A program made the position numbers and the translations under genes. A stretch of 64,000 nt of DNA, taken from NCBI GenBank assembly GCA_963788285.1, contig CAWBGB010000007.1, forward strand, positions 434,001 to 498,000. Direction: 5' to 3'. Source of the stretch: Alicyclobacillus_A sp963788285. GTDB taxonomy: Bacteria > Bacillota > Bacilli > Alicyclobacillales > Alicyclobacillaceae. Below, piece by piece: positions 24,028 through 36,731 of this stretch (position 1 is the stretch's first letter; every line of letters begins with the position of its first letter). The notes under the pieces are model-generated. The model ran no database searches. It was not told the origin of the DNA and was given only the letters and a program-made list of their open reading frames with translations.

Positions 24028-25512
24028 ATGGAAGAACAAGAACTGTATCAGACGCGGCTCAACAAGATGGAGTCCCTTCGCGCCAAGGGCATTGATCCAT
24101 TTGGCCACCGCTACGAAGTAACACACCATGCCGCAGACATTTTGGCATTCGGTGACGGCAAGTCGAAAGAAGAGCTCGAAGAAGCGGCGTTGCGCGTACG
24201 GATTGCCGGACGTCTGATGATTAAGAGAGGGCACGGTAAGGCGTCGTTTGGCGTGATACAAGACGTCACCGGCACCATCCAGGTGTACGCAAAGGTCGAT
24301 GTGCTGGGGCAGGATGCCTACGGAGTATTTGAATTGCTGGATCTCGGGGATTTCATTGGCGTGGAAGGTACGGTGTTCCGCACCAATCGAGGAGAGATCA
24401 CTGTACTGGTAGAACAACTCACAGTACTGTCGAAGTCGCTTCGTCCGTTGCCAGAAAAATGGCACGGACTGAAAGATCTCGAGACCCGATATCGCCAGAG
24501 ATATCTCGACTTGATGGTCAATCCGGAAACGCGGTCTACATTTGTGGCGCGTTCGAAGATTGTACAAGCCATCCGTCGCTATCTGGATGACCGCGGCTAT
24601 TTGGAAGTGGAGACACCGACACTGCATTCCGTTGCCAGCGGCGCGCACGCAAGGCCGTTCGTCACGCATCACAATGCGCTCGATATGACACTGCATTTGC
24701 GCATTGCCCTCGAATTACACCTGAAGCGACTGATTGTGGGTGGACTGGAACGCGTGTACGAAATTGGACGAGTTTATCGCAACGAGGGTATCTCTACACG
24801 GCATAACCCGGAGTTCACGATGTTGGAGCTGTACCAAGCGTATGCCGATTTTCACGACATCATGGACCTGACGGAAGAGATGATCAAATACGTTGCGCAG
24901 GCCGTCGTGGGTACTCTGCAGATTCCGTACGGTGAATATACCGTGGATTTGGAGAAGCCGTGGGCTCGGCGCCACATGGTGGAGCTGATTCGAGAGCAGA
25001 CCGGTGTGAACTTCTTTGAAGTGAAAAGTACCGAAGAAGCTCGCAAACTTGCGAAGCAGCACGGTGTGAACGTTGAACCCAGCATGGAGTACGGGCATAT
25101 TGTCAACGAGTTCTTTGAACAAAAGGTGGAGCAGACACTGATCCAACCGACTTTTGTGTATGGTCATCCGGTGGAAGTGTCACCGCTCGCCAAGAAAAAC
25201 GAAGAAGATCCGCGGTTTACGGACAGGTTTGAGTTGTTCATCGTTGCGCGCGAACACGGCAATGCCTTCAGCGAGCTGAACGACCCCATCGACCAACGCC
25301 AGCGCTTCCAACAACAAGCGGAAGAACGCGCCAAAGGCAACGATGAGGCGCAGGAGATTGACGAAGACTTTATCACCGCGTTGGAGTACGGCATGCCGCC
25401 CACGGGTGGTCTTGGCATCGGCATTGACCGCCTCGTCATGCTGCTCACGAACCAACCCTCGATTCGCGATGTGCTACTCTTCCCACTGATGCGGGAACGT
25501 ACTGAGGGATAA
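24028..25512 (+). CDS. lysS: Lysyl-tRNA synthetase, class II
   Basis: Charges tRNA-Lys. 494 residues. N-terminal OB fold (residues 55-150, VRIAGRLMIKRGHGKASFG), then the class II core: motif 1 around FVARSKIVQAIRRYL, motif 2 VYEIGRVYRNEGISTRHNPE, motif 3 GLGIGIDRLVMLLTN. GGAGAGGTGAC precedes ATG 24028. It lies directly upstream of the rrn operon, as in B. subtilis. Confidence 0.98.
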   Translation: MEEQELYQTRLNKMESLRAKGIDPFGHRYEVTHHAADILAFGDGKSKEELEEAALRVRIAGRLMIKRGHGKASFGVIQDVTGTIQVYAKVDVLGQDAYGVFELLDLGDFIGVEGTVFRTNRGEITVLVEQLTVLSKSLRPLPEKWHGLKDLETRYRQRYLDLMVNPETRSTFVARSKIVQAIRRYLDDRGYLEVETPTLHSVASGAHARPFVTHHNALDMTLHLRIALELHLKRLIVGGLERVYEIGRVYRNEGISTRHNPEFTMLELYQAYADFHDIMDLTEEMIKYVAQAVVGTLQIPYGEYTVDLEKPWARRHMVELIREQTGVNFFEVKSTEEARKLAKQHGVNVEPSMEYGHIVNEFFEQKVEQTLIQPTFVYGHPVEVSPLAKKNEEDPRFTDRFELFIVAREHGNAFSELNDPIDQRQRFQQQAEERAKGNDEAQEIDEDFITALEYGMPPTGGLGIGIDRLVMLLTNQPSIRDVLLFPLMRERTEG

Positions 25513-25530
25513 TCGAATACTTATCTTCCC

Positions 25531-25565
25531 ATCCCGGGTTGTCGAAGTGGCAACCCGGGATTTCT
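25531..25565 (+). terminator. Terminator of lysS
   Basis: 11-bp perfect stem ATCCCGGGTTG/CAACCCGGGAT with a 9-base loop. The T tract is short (TTTCT). Confidence 0.8.
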
Positions 25566-25664
25566 GTGCAGTGCAGGACCGACCGTTGCGCTCGTATTTG
25601 CCGCGCTTCTTCAACGTCGATTTCTAAGCGAAAATGGCCCAAAACATTCCATGTATAAAACGGG

Positions 25665-25693
25665 TTGACCTCATGAATGAAGCATGATATATT
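25665..25693 (+). promoter_or_regulatory. rrn promoter P1
   Basis: TTGACC (25665-25670), 17 bases, TATATT (25688-25693), about 345 bp before the 16S gene. Confidence 0.75.
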
Positions 25694-25795
25694 AGTGAGC
25701 GTCGCTGCTGCGGCGGTGACGAAAAATGAAGCAACAAACCGCGTCACATCAGCATTTCTGAAGTCGACACCGACCAGTCCGGAGATAATTTCCGG

Positions 25796-25825
25796 TGGAT
25801 CTCTAAAAGAGATTCGTGATATATT
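25796..25825 (+). promoter_or_regulatory. Possible second rrn promoter
   Basis: GATATATTGGTCGACGTCGC (from 25818) closely repeats the P1 -10 context GATATATTAGTGAGCGTCGC (from 25686). The -35 about 18 bases upstream (TGGATC) is poor, so activity is doubtful. Confidence 0.4.
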
Positions 25826-25884
25826 GGTCGACGTCGCTTCGAGACCAAGTGAAGCGGTCAGACAGCAAGACCAAACATTTCCTC

Positions 25885-25914
25885 TTTACTTGAATGAGTG
25901 AAATGTGGTAAGAT
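25885..25914 (+). promoter_or_regulatory. rrn promoter P2, proximal
   Basis: TTTACT (25885-25890), 18 bases, TAAGAT (25909-25914), about 125 bp before the 16S gene. Confidence 0.55.
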
Positions 25915-25964
25915 GGTTGAGCTGTCTCGGAGCGGATGACCTTTGTCGACGCTCCAAAACAGAG

Positions 25965-25996
25965 TGGTTCCTTGAAAACTAAACACGCGCAGAGAG
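25965..25996 (+). other. 5' strand of the 16S rRNA processing stem
   Basis: The leader TGGTTCCTTGAAAACTAAAC and following bases are complementary, with few interruptions, to 27624-27656 in the 16S-23S spacer. The two halves bracket 16S and form the usual long RNase III substrate. The TTGAAAACTAAAC text also resembles Bacillales rrn box A surroundings. Confidence 0.8.
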
Positions 25997-26038
25997 TGAT
26001 TCAAAACACGCAAGTGTTTTCGAAATGAGCAGCAAATT

Positions 26039-30817
<4,779 letters not shown>

Positions 30818-30896
30818 TGAAGACACAGGGGAACCTGTAGGAGAGGATTCGCTGTTTAGTTTGCAAGGTACAGAGAGTACCTTGAAGGAATATATG

Positions 30897-31014
30897 TCTG
30901 GTGGTAATAGCGGAGGGGAAACACGCGTACCCATCCCGAACACGACCGTTAAGACCTCCAGCGCCGATGATACTTGGGGCGGGAGCCCCTGGGAAAGTAG
31001 GACGCCGCCAGGCA
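30897..31014 (+). rRNA. rrf: 5S ribosomal RNA
   Basis: About 118 bases: starts TCTGGTGGTAATAGCGGAGG, contains CATCCCGAACACG and GGGAAAGTAGGACGCCGCCA, closing with CCAGGCA that pairs with the 5' TCTGG end. A strong terminator follows 7 bases later. Confidence 0.93.
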
Positions 31015-31020
31015 AGTGAG

Positions 31021-31054
31021 AGAGCTCAGTGCAACTGCACTGGGCTCTTTTTTT
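31021..31054 (+). terminator. Terminator of the rrn operon
   Basis: Stem AGAGCTCAGTGC/GCACTGGGCTCT (one G-U) followed by a long T run. Confidence 0.93.
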
Positions 31055-31165
31055 GTTGGGGCAGTGAGACAATGAGAACTCATACGACAATACGGCATGC
31101 CGTTTCTAGATCTCCAAATGACCATAGGGCTTGGAGTCGTTTTTCAGTACAGAAAAAGCGTCACT

Positions 31166-31750
31166 TCACGTACCAAGCGGATGATTGAGCAAGCCGTGTA
31201 AGAACAGATCCGAGAACACTTCTGCAACTTCGCGGGCGGACATCTGTCCGTCAGGCTTATACCATCGGTACACCCAATTGCAGGAGCCGAGAATGGCAAG
31301 GGCTGCAATTTTTGGATTTTTGACGGAAAACTCCCCGCTGGCGTTTCCTTCTTCGAGGATCTGAGTCCACAGGTCTACATACCTATCTGTGAGCTCCTGG
31401 ATCACTTGGTGCTGGTGTTCACCGAGGGAGAACGCTTCGCGCAACAGAACGGTTGTCGTTTGGAGATTCGAGACGGATACCGTCAGGTGGTTTTCCACCG
31501 CTTGCACGAGTTTCTCCCGTGCTGGTACGTTCATTGTTAAAATGTGTTCCAAGCGTTGGTTGAATTCGGTGATGGCCTGGTGGGCAATTTGTAAAAGGAG
31601 ATCTTCCTTCGAATGAATGTAGTGGTAAAGGCTGCCCTTTTGCAGGCCAACTTCATCAGCGATGTCTTGCACTGACGTGGCGTGGTAGCCTTTCTGTTCA
31701 AACAATTTGACCGCAGCAAGGGCAATTTCGGTCTGCTTGTTGGAAGGCAT
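31166..31750 (-). CDS. TetR/AcrR-family transcriptional regulator
   Basis: 194 residues. The N-terminal TetR helix-turn-helix (IALAAVKLFEQKGYHATSVQ, then VGLQKGSLYHYIHSKEDLL) is very clear, followed by an all-helical ligand domain with WTQILEEGNASGEF and LGSCNWVYRWYKPDG. This C-terminal style is common among regulators of fatty-acid or acyl-CoA genes, but the ligand cannot be inferred here. ATG 31750 has AAAGG upstream on the minus strand; an upstream in-frame TTG is less likely. No partner gene lies next to it; it is an insertion between rrn and ctsR relative to B. subtilis. Confidence 0.92.
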   Translation of the reverse strand: MPSNKQTEIALAAVKLFEQKGYHATSVQDIADEVGLQKGSLYHYIHSKEDLLLQIAHQAITEFNQRLEHILTMNVPAREKLVQAVENHLTVSVSNLQTTTVLLREAFSLGEHQHQVIQELTDRYVDLWTQILEEGNASGEFSVKNPKIAALAILGSCNWVYRWYKPDGQMSAREVAEVFSDLFLHGLLNHPLGT

Positions 31751-31818
31751 AGATGACAACCTTTCTACAGGGGAATGACAAACGTATTCGATGATTGATT
31801 AGAAGTGTATCCACAAAC

Positions 31819-31856
31819 GACCGGTTGGTCAATTGAACGGTTGCATTCGAACGAAT
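31819..31856. promoter_or_regulatory. Candidate operator(s) for the TetR-family regulator
   Basis: Two short dyads in the divergent spacer: GACC-GGTT-GGTC (31819-31830) and ATTCG-AA-CGAAT (31845-31856). TetR proteins usually autoregulate from such sites. Which, if either, is bound is unknown. Confidence 0.35.
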
Positions 31857-31898
31857 CATGTGTGTTTTCTGTGGCTATCCTAGTTGAGAAGAAAACAG

Positions 31899-31927
31899 TT
31901 GCAATTTGGAGCAATCAAGAGTACAAT
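31899..31927 (+). promoter_or_regulatory. SigA-type promoter of the ctsR operon
   Basis: TTGCAA (31899-31904), 17 bases, TACAAT (31922-31927). The CtsR box begins 11 bp after the -10, over the start of transcription. Confidence 0.75.
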
Positions 31928-31937
31928 GGTCAGCGAA

Positions 31938-31966
31938 GGTCAAAGTCAATGATAGTCAAAGTCAAT
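31938..31966 (+). promoter_or_regulatory. CtsR operator: four tandem heptads
   Basis: The consensus is RGTCAAA-NAN-RGTCAAA. Here AGTCAAT-GAT-AGTCAAA (31944-31960) fits with one mismatch. It is flanked on the left by GGTCAAA (31938-31944) and on the right by AGTCAAT (31960-31966). Placed to block initiation at the ctsR promoter. Confidence 0.85.
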
Positions 31967-32026
31967 CTTGAAGAGCACGACCGATGAAAACAGACGTATA
32001 CATGATGTTGATGGAGGGGGAGTTCA

Positions 32027-32497
32027 TTGGGCAACAACATCTCGGACTTCATCGAGAACTACCTGAAAAAGATCCTGCAACAAAGCAAGAGTGGGGTCGT
32101 TGAACTTCAGAGGAGCGAACTCGCCGAGTTGTTTCAGTGTGTCCCTTCCCAGATCAACTATGTTATTAGTACCCGATTCTCTACAGATCACGGATACATT
32201 GTTGAATCGAAGCGCGGCGGTGGTGGATACATTCGAATTCGCCAAGTCCGGTTGGACGAGGATGAGCCGCTGTTACGTATTATTCGGTCGCTGGGAAATG
32301 CCATCAGTCAGCGAGAAGCGGAAGGGGTTATTGAGCGCCTTCGGCGAGAAAACATCGTCACGGCCCGCGAAGCGGTAATGCTTAAAGCCGCCGTCAGTCG
32401 GGATTCCCTCTATGTGGATCTCCCAATCAGAGATGAAATGCGGGCGAGGTTGCTGACACAAATGTTGATGGCCCTGGCGGCAACGCAAAACTCATGA
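32027..32497 (+). CDS. ctsR: Class III heat-shock repressor CtsR
   Basis: CtsR represses clp genes and is itself heat-labile. 156 residues: winged helix-turn-helix N-terminal half (ISDFIENYLKKILQQSK, FQCVPSQINYVISTRF, SKRGGGGYIRI with the glycine-rich wing that senses heat) and a C-terminal dimer domain. TTG 32027 has GGAGGGGGA 6 bases upstream. First gene of ctsR-mcsA-mcsB-clpC, autoregulated through the upstream heptads. Confidence 0.96.
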   Translation: MGNNISDFIENYLKKILQQSKSGVVELQRSELAELFQCVPSQINYVISTRFSTDHGYIVESKRGGGGYIRIRQVRLDEDEPLLRIIRSLGNAISQREAEGVIERLRRENIVTAREAVMLKAAVSRDSLYVDLPIRDEMRARLLTQMLMALAATQNS

Positions 32498-32522
32498 TGG
32501 ACTTGTGAAGGGGGTAGCCACA

Positions 32523-33035
32523 ATGCTCTGTCAAAAATGTCATGAGCGACAGGCGACCGTTCATTTGAAGAAAATCATTTCCGGAGAGCAAACCGAATAC
32601 CACCTGTGCGAGCAATGTGCGGCGGAGCAAGGAGATTTCATCGCCCAGGCGATGCAGGCGTTCGACTTCAACCATTTGCTCAGCGGACTGCTGAACGTGG
32701 AGACCGTGCCAGGATATCCAGCGCAGGCTCCGGCTGCGGTGCGCTGCGACGTGTGTGGCATGACGTATCAGCAGTTCACTCAGGTTGGAAGGTTCGGTTG
32801 TCCTCATTGTTATGAAAGTTTCGCATCGCGGCTGGATCCGCTCCTCCGGCGCATCCAAAGCAGCACCAGCCACTCGGGTAAAGTGCCGCGACGGGCGGGC
32901 GAACAAGTGAAGCGCAGGCGTCATCTTGAGCAACTACGAAAGCTACTGAACCAAGCCGTGGCAACAGAGCAGTACGAAGAAGCAGCCAGGCTTCGCGACG
33001 AAATTCGCCAGTTGGAACAAATGCCGGAGAACTGA
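32523..33035 (+). CDS. mcsA: McsA, zinc-finger activator of McsB
   Basis: McsA is the adaptor/activator of the arginine kinase McsB. 170 residues. Four CxxC pairs (CQKC, CEQC, CDVC, CPHC) form two zinc sites in residues 1-105, followed by a basic linker and a C-terminal UVR-like helical hairpin (EQYEEAARLRDEIRQLE). ATG 32523 gives the usual MLCQKC start and follows AAGGGGG; an upstream in-frame GTG adds six residues without support. Confidence 0.95.
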   Translation: MLCQKCHERQATVHLKKIISGEQTEYHLCEQCAAEQGDFIAQAMQAFDFNHLLSGLLNVETVPGYPAQAPAAVRCDVCGMTYQQFTQVGRFGCPHCYESFASRLDPLLRRIQSSTSHSGKVPRRAGEQVKRRRHLEQLRKLLNQAVATEQYEEAARLRDEIRQLEQMPEN

Positions 33036-33079
33036 CTCTACATTGGCACAGTTGGCGTACGAAAGCGAGGGGAACATGA

Positions 33080-34153
33080 ATGTCGCTGAGTGATTTTCTG
33101 CAACAAGCAATCAGCCGTTGGATGAAAGATGGCGGTCCGCAGGATGACATCATTCTGTCGAGCCGAATACGAATCGCGAGAAATTTGCAAGATCTGCCGT
33201 TTCCCATCTTGCAGACCGATGTCCACGCGGATCAGGTGATACAAGAAGTTCAGAAGGCACTCGCCAGTTCGGCGGTAGCGAAACTGGGCCAGTTCGAGTT
33301 TGCAAGGTGCCGTGACATGTCAGAGTTGGATCGATACGTGTTGGTGGAAAAGCACCTCATCAGCAAAGACCTCGCGGAGCAAGTCCGACACGGCGCGTTG
33401 GCTCTACGCAAGGATGAAGTCATGAGCATTATGGTCAACGAAGAAGACCATCTTCGCATACAGGTCATCATGCCCGGTTTGCGCCTCAACGAGGCGTGGG
33501 AGCTCGCAAACGCGATGGACGATGCACTGGAACAACAGATGCCCTACGCGTTTGACGACAAGCTCGGATACCTCACAGCATGCCCGACGAATGTCGGAAC
33601 CGGCATTCGAGCATCCGTGATGATGCATTTGCCTGGACTCGTGATTTCCGGGCACATCAACAGGATGTTGTCAGCCGTATCCCAGGTCGGTTTGACCGTG
33701 CGCGGGCTGTACGGTGAAGGTAGCGAAGCGGCCGGGAATATTTTTCAGGTTTCGAACCAAGTCACGTTGGGCGAGTCTGAAGAAGAGATCATCAGCAACT
33801 TGACGAGCGTTGTACATCAACTGATTGACCACGAGCGATCCGCCCGTCGACTGTTGCTGCAGCAGAACCGTGAGATTTTGGAGGATCGCGTGTGTAGATC
33901 CTTCGGGATTCTCGCGTACGCAAGACGGATGGATTCGAAGGAAACGTTGCAGAGGTTGTCGGATGTCCGGCTCGGCATCGACCTTGGCATTATTAAGGGT
34001 GTGTCGGCAGGCATCTTGCAAGAATTAATGGTCATGACCCAACCGGCATTTTTGCAGAAGTACTACGGACAGGAATTGAGTCCGGGAGAGCGAGATCTCC
34101 GGCGTGCCGCGTTGGTTCGTGAACGTCTGAGACTTGATACGGAGGTGCGTTAA
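33080..34153 (+). CDS. mcsB: Protein arginine kinase McsB
   Basis: Phosphorylates arginines on aggregated or damaged proteins, marking them for ClpCP. 357 residues, phosphagen-kinase catalytic domain: SSRIRIARNLQDLPFP near residue 30 and CPTNVGTGIRASVMMHL near 170. The RDLRRA motif near the C-terminus matches the RDxxRA phosphoarginine allosteric site of true McsB. GCGAGGGGAAC precedes ATG 33080; clpC begins 2 bp after the stop. Confidence 0.97.
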   Translation: MSLSDFLQQAISRWMKDGGPQDDIILSSRIRIARNLQDLPFPILQTDVHADQVIQEVQKALASSAVAKLGQFEFARCRDMSELDRYVLVEKHLISKDLAEQVRHGALALRKDEVMSIMVNEEDHLRIQVIMPGLRLNEAWELANAMDDALEQQMPYAFDDKLGYLTACPTNVGTGIRASVMMHLPGLVISGHINRMLSAVSQVGLTVRGLYGEGSEAAGNIFQVSNQVTLGESEEEIISNLTSVVHQLIDHERSARRLLLQQNREILEDRVCRSFGILAYARRMDSKETLQRLSDVRLGIDLGIIKGVSAGILQELMVMTQPAFLQKYYGQELSPGERDLRRAALVRERLRLDTEVR

Positions 34154-34155
34154 CG

Positions 34156-36588
34156 ATGTATACCCGATTTACAGAACGGGCGCAAAAAGTGCTGGCACTG
34201 GCGCAAGAAGAAGCTTCTCGGTTGCACCATCCTGGTGTTGGTACCGAACACATTCTGCTCGGTTTGGTGCGAGAAGGGGAAGGCATCGCGGCCAAAGCAC
34301 TCGTATCGCTCGGCGTGAGTGCAGAGAAGGTTCAACAGGAAGTGGAGAAGATCATTGGTCCAGGGCAGAGCCAGACCAACGCCATGACGTACACTCCACG
34401 TGCCAAAAAGGTGATTGAACTCTCCATCGATGAAGCGCGCAAGCTGAACCACACGTACGTGGGCACGGAACACATTCTGCTCGGCTTGATTCGCGAGGGT
34501 GAAGGTGTAGCGGCACGTGTCCTCGCTAATCTCAACATCAGCCTGAACAAGGCACGCCAGCAGGTCCTACAGTTGCTTGGTGGCGAGAGCGTCGAAGCGA
34601 ACGCGGACAAGGATTCTTCAGCAGGCACTCCGACGCTGGACTCGCTTGCGCGCGACCTCACGCAAATGGCTCGTGATGGCAAGCTGGATCCCGTGATCGG
34701 GCGAAGCAACGAGATTGAGCGCGTGATTCAGGTGTTGTCAAGGCGCACAAAAAACAACCCGGTGCTGATTGGTGAACCGGGTGTTGGGAAAACTGCCATT
34801 GCTGAGGGCTTGGCCCAGCGCATTGTCGCAGGTGACATCCCGGAGACGCTGCGCAACAAGCGTGTGATGGTGCTCGATATGGGCACTGTGGTAGCTGGTA
34901 CCAAGTATCGTGGTGAATTTGAGGATCGGCTGAAGAAGATTACCGAGGAGATTCGTCACGCAGGCAACGTGATTCTATTCATCGACGAGTTACACACGTT
35001 GATTGGCGCTGGTGGAGCGGAAGGTGCGATTGACGCCTCGAACATTCTCAAACCGGCGCTGGCTCGCGGTGAACTACAGTGCATCGGTGCGACTACACTC
35101 GACGAATACAGGAAGCACATTGAAAAGGACGCCGCGTTGGAAAGACGGTTCCAACCGATTACGGTGGACCAGCCCACACCGGAAGAAGCGGTTCAGATTT
35201 TGAAAGGGCTGCGTGACCGGTACGAAGCGCATCACCGCGTCAAGATTACCGATGAAGCGTTAGAAGCTGCGGTGCGCCTTTCGGATCGGTATATCACTGA
35301 CCGCTTCCTACCAGATAAGGCGATTGACTTGATTGACGAGGCAGCGTCGCGTGTCCGCCTACAGAGTCACACGGCTCCGCCGAACCTGAAGGAACTGGAA
35401 GCTCAGTTGGAGAAGGTTCGCAATGAAAAGGACGCTGCAGTACAGAGCCAGGAGTTTGAAAAGGCAGCAGCCATGCGGGACCAAGAGCAGAAGCTGAAGC
35501 AAGAGCTGGAGTCCCGGAAAAACGAGTGGAAACGGATGCAGGATGACAACGACATCAAGGTGACGGCCGAAGACATCGCGCACATTGTCGCAGCTTGGAC
35601 CGGTATTCCAGTGAAACAGCTTGCCGAGGAAGAGTCTGAGCGACTGTTGAACATGGAGCAAATCCTGCACGACCGGGTCATCGGCCAGAACGAAGCTGTC
35701 ACAGCAGTTGCGCGAGCCATCCGACGTGCACGAGCTGGACTAAAAGATCCGAAGCGTCCGATTGGGTCGTTCATCTTCCTGGGGCCAACGGGCGTTGGGA
35801 AAACCGAGTTGGCACGGGCGTTGGCGGCCGCCATGTTCGGCGATGAAGACGCGATGATCCGAATCGACATGTCGGAGTACATGGAACGCCACACGACGGC
35901 GCGCTTGGTGGGGGCCCCTCCGGGATATGTCGGCTATGAGGAAGGGGGCCAATTGACGGAAAAAGTGCGGCGCAAACCGTATTCCGTCGTGTTATTGGAC
36001 GAAGTCGAGAAAGCACATCCAGAAGTCTTCAACATACTTCTGCAAGTACTAGACGACGGCCGACTGACGGACGGGAAGGGTCGTACCGTCGACTTCCGGA
36101 ACACCGTCATAATCATGACGTCGAACGTCGGTGCCGAGATGATCCGAAAAGGCAGCAGCCTTGGCTTCAAACCGGATACGGCAAACCAGTACAACGACAT
36201 GAAGACTAAGGTCATGGACGAATTGAAAAAGTCGTTCCGCCCGGAATTCTTGAACCGCATTGACGAAATCATCGTGTTCCACCCACTGACCGAGACGGAA
36301 ATCGGTGAGATTGTGGAACTGATGGTTCGGGAACTGCAAAAGCGTCTGGAAGAGCAAGACATCCGTTTCACGCTGACCGACAAGGCGAAAGCATTCCTTG
36401 CCAAGGAAGGATTCGATCCACAGTACGGCGCACGCCCGCTGAAGCGTGCGATTCAGCGCCACATCGAAGATCGGCTGTCTGAAGCGCTGCTGGCAGGCAA
36501 GGTGAAGCGGGGAGACACGATTGTCATTGATTCTGACGACCAAGGTCTGGTCATTCACCCGGCTGAACCGGTGAAGGCTGGGCAGTAA
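34156..36588 (+). CDS. clpC: ATP-dependent Clp protease ATPase subunit ClpC
   Basis: The AAA+ unfoldase that feeds ClpP and reads phosphoarginine marks made by McsB. 810 residues. Tandem N-domain repeats (1-145, HPGVGTEHILLGLVREGEG and a second copy), AAA-1 with GEPGVGKT near 206, middle coiled-coil with UVR-like text (EFEKAAAMRDQEQKLKQELE, 425-480), AAA-2 with GPTGVGKT near 543. The C-terminal D2 small domain ends in an acidic/hydrophobic tail. Last gene of the ctsR operon. Confidence 0.98.
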   Translation: MYTRFTERAQKVLALAQEEASRLHHPGVGTEHILLGLVREGEGIAAKALVSLGVSAEKVQQEVEKIIGPGQSQTNAMTYTPRAKKVIELSIDEARKLNHTYVGTEHILLGLIREGEGVAARVLANLNISLNKARQQVLQLLGGESVEANADKDSSAGTPTLDSLARDLTQMARDGKLDPVIGRSNEIERVIQVLSRRTKNNPVLIGEPGVGKTAIAEGLAQRIVAGDIPETLRNKRVMVLDMGTVVAGTKYRGEFEDRLKKITEEIRHAGNVILFIDELHTLIGAGGAEGAIDASNILKPALARGELQCIGATTLDEYRKHIEKDAALERRFQPITVDQPTPEEAVQILKGLRDRYEAHHRVKITDEALEAAVRLSDRYITDRFLPDKAIDLIDEAASRVRLQSHTAPPNLKELEAQLEKVRNEKDAAVQSQEFEKAAAMRDQEQKLKQELESRKNEWKRMQDDNDIKVTAEDIAHIVAAWTGIPVKQLAEEESERLLNMEQILHDRVIGQNEAVTAVARAIRRARAGLKDPKRPIGSFIFLGPTGVGKTELARALAAAMFGDEDAMIRIDMSEYMERHTTARLVGAPPGYVGYEEGGQLTEKVRRKPYSVVLLDEVEKAHPEVFNILLQVLDDGRLTDGKGRTVDFRNTVIIMTSNVGAEMIRKGSSLGFKPDTANQYNDMKTKVMDELKKSFRPEFLNRIDEIIVFHPLTETEIGEIVELMVRELQKRLEEQDIRFTLTDKAKAFLAKEGFDPQYGARPLKRAIQRHIEDRLSEALLAGKVKRGDTIVIDSDDQGLVIHPAEPVKAGQ

Positions 36589-36607
36589 CCTCCTTTCACT
36601 CCGACCA

Positions 36608-36657
36608 AGCATCCACGATTGGACGGTTCCTCCGGCCAACTGTGGATGCTTTTTTTA
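36608..36657 (+). terminator. Terminator of the ctsR-clpC operon
   Basis: Stem AGCATCCAC/GTGGATGCT with an inner TTGG/CCAA pairing, followed by seven T. Confidence 0.9.
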
Positions 36658-36731
36658 AGACGAGATGTTTCACCGACCGCATCTTCCTGTATGATGGAAA
36701 GTAGACTTTTGGATGTACAGGTGGCGACGGC

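Noticed and set aside
25677..25901. 74-codon frame upstream of 16S
   Set aside because: It overlaps the rrn promoters and leader; no ribosome site.
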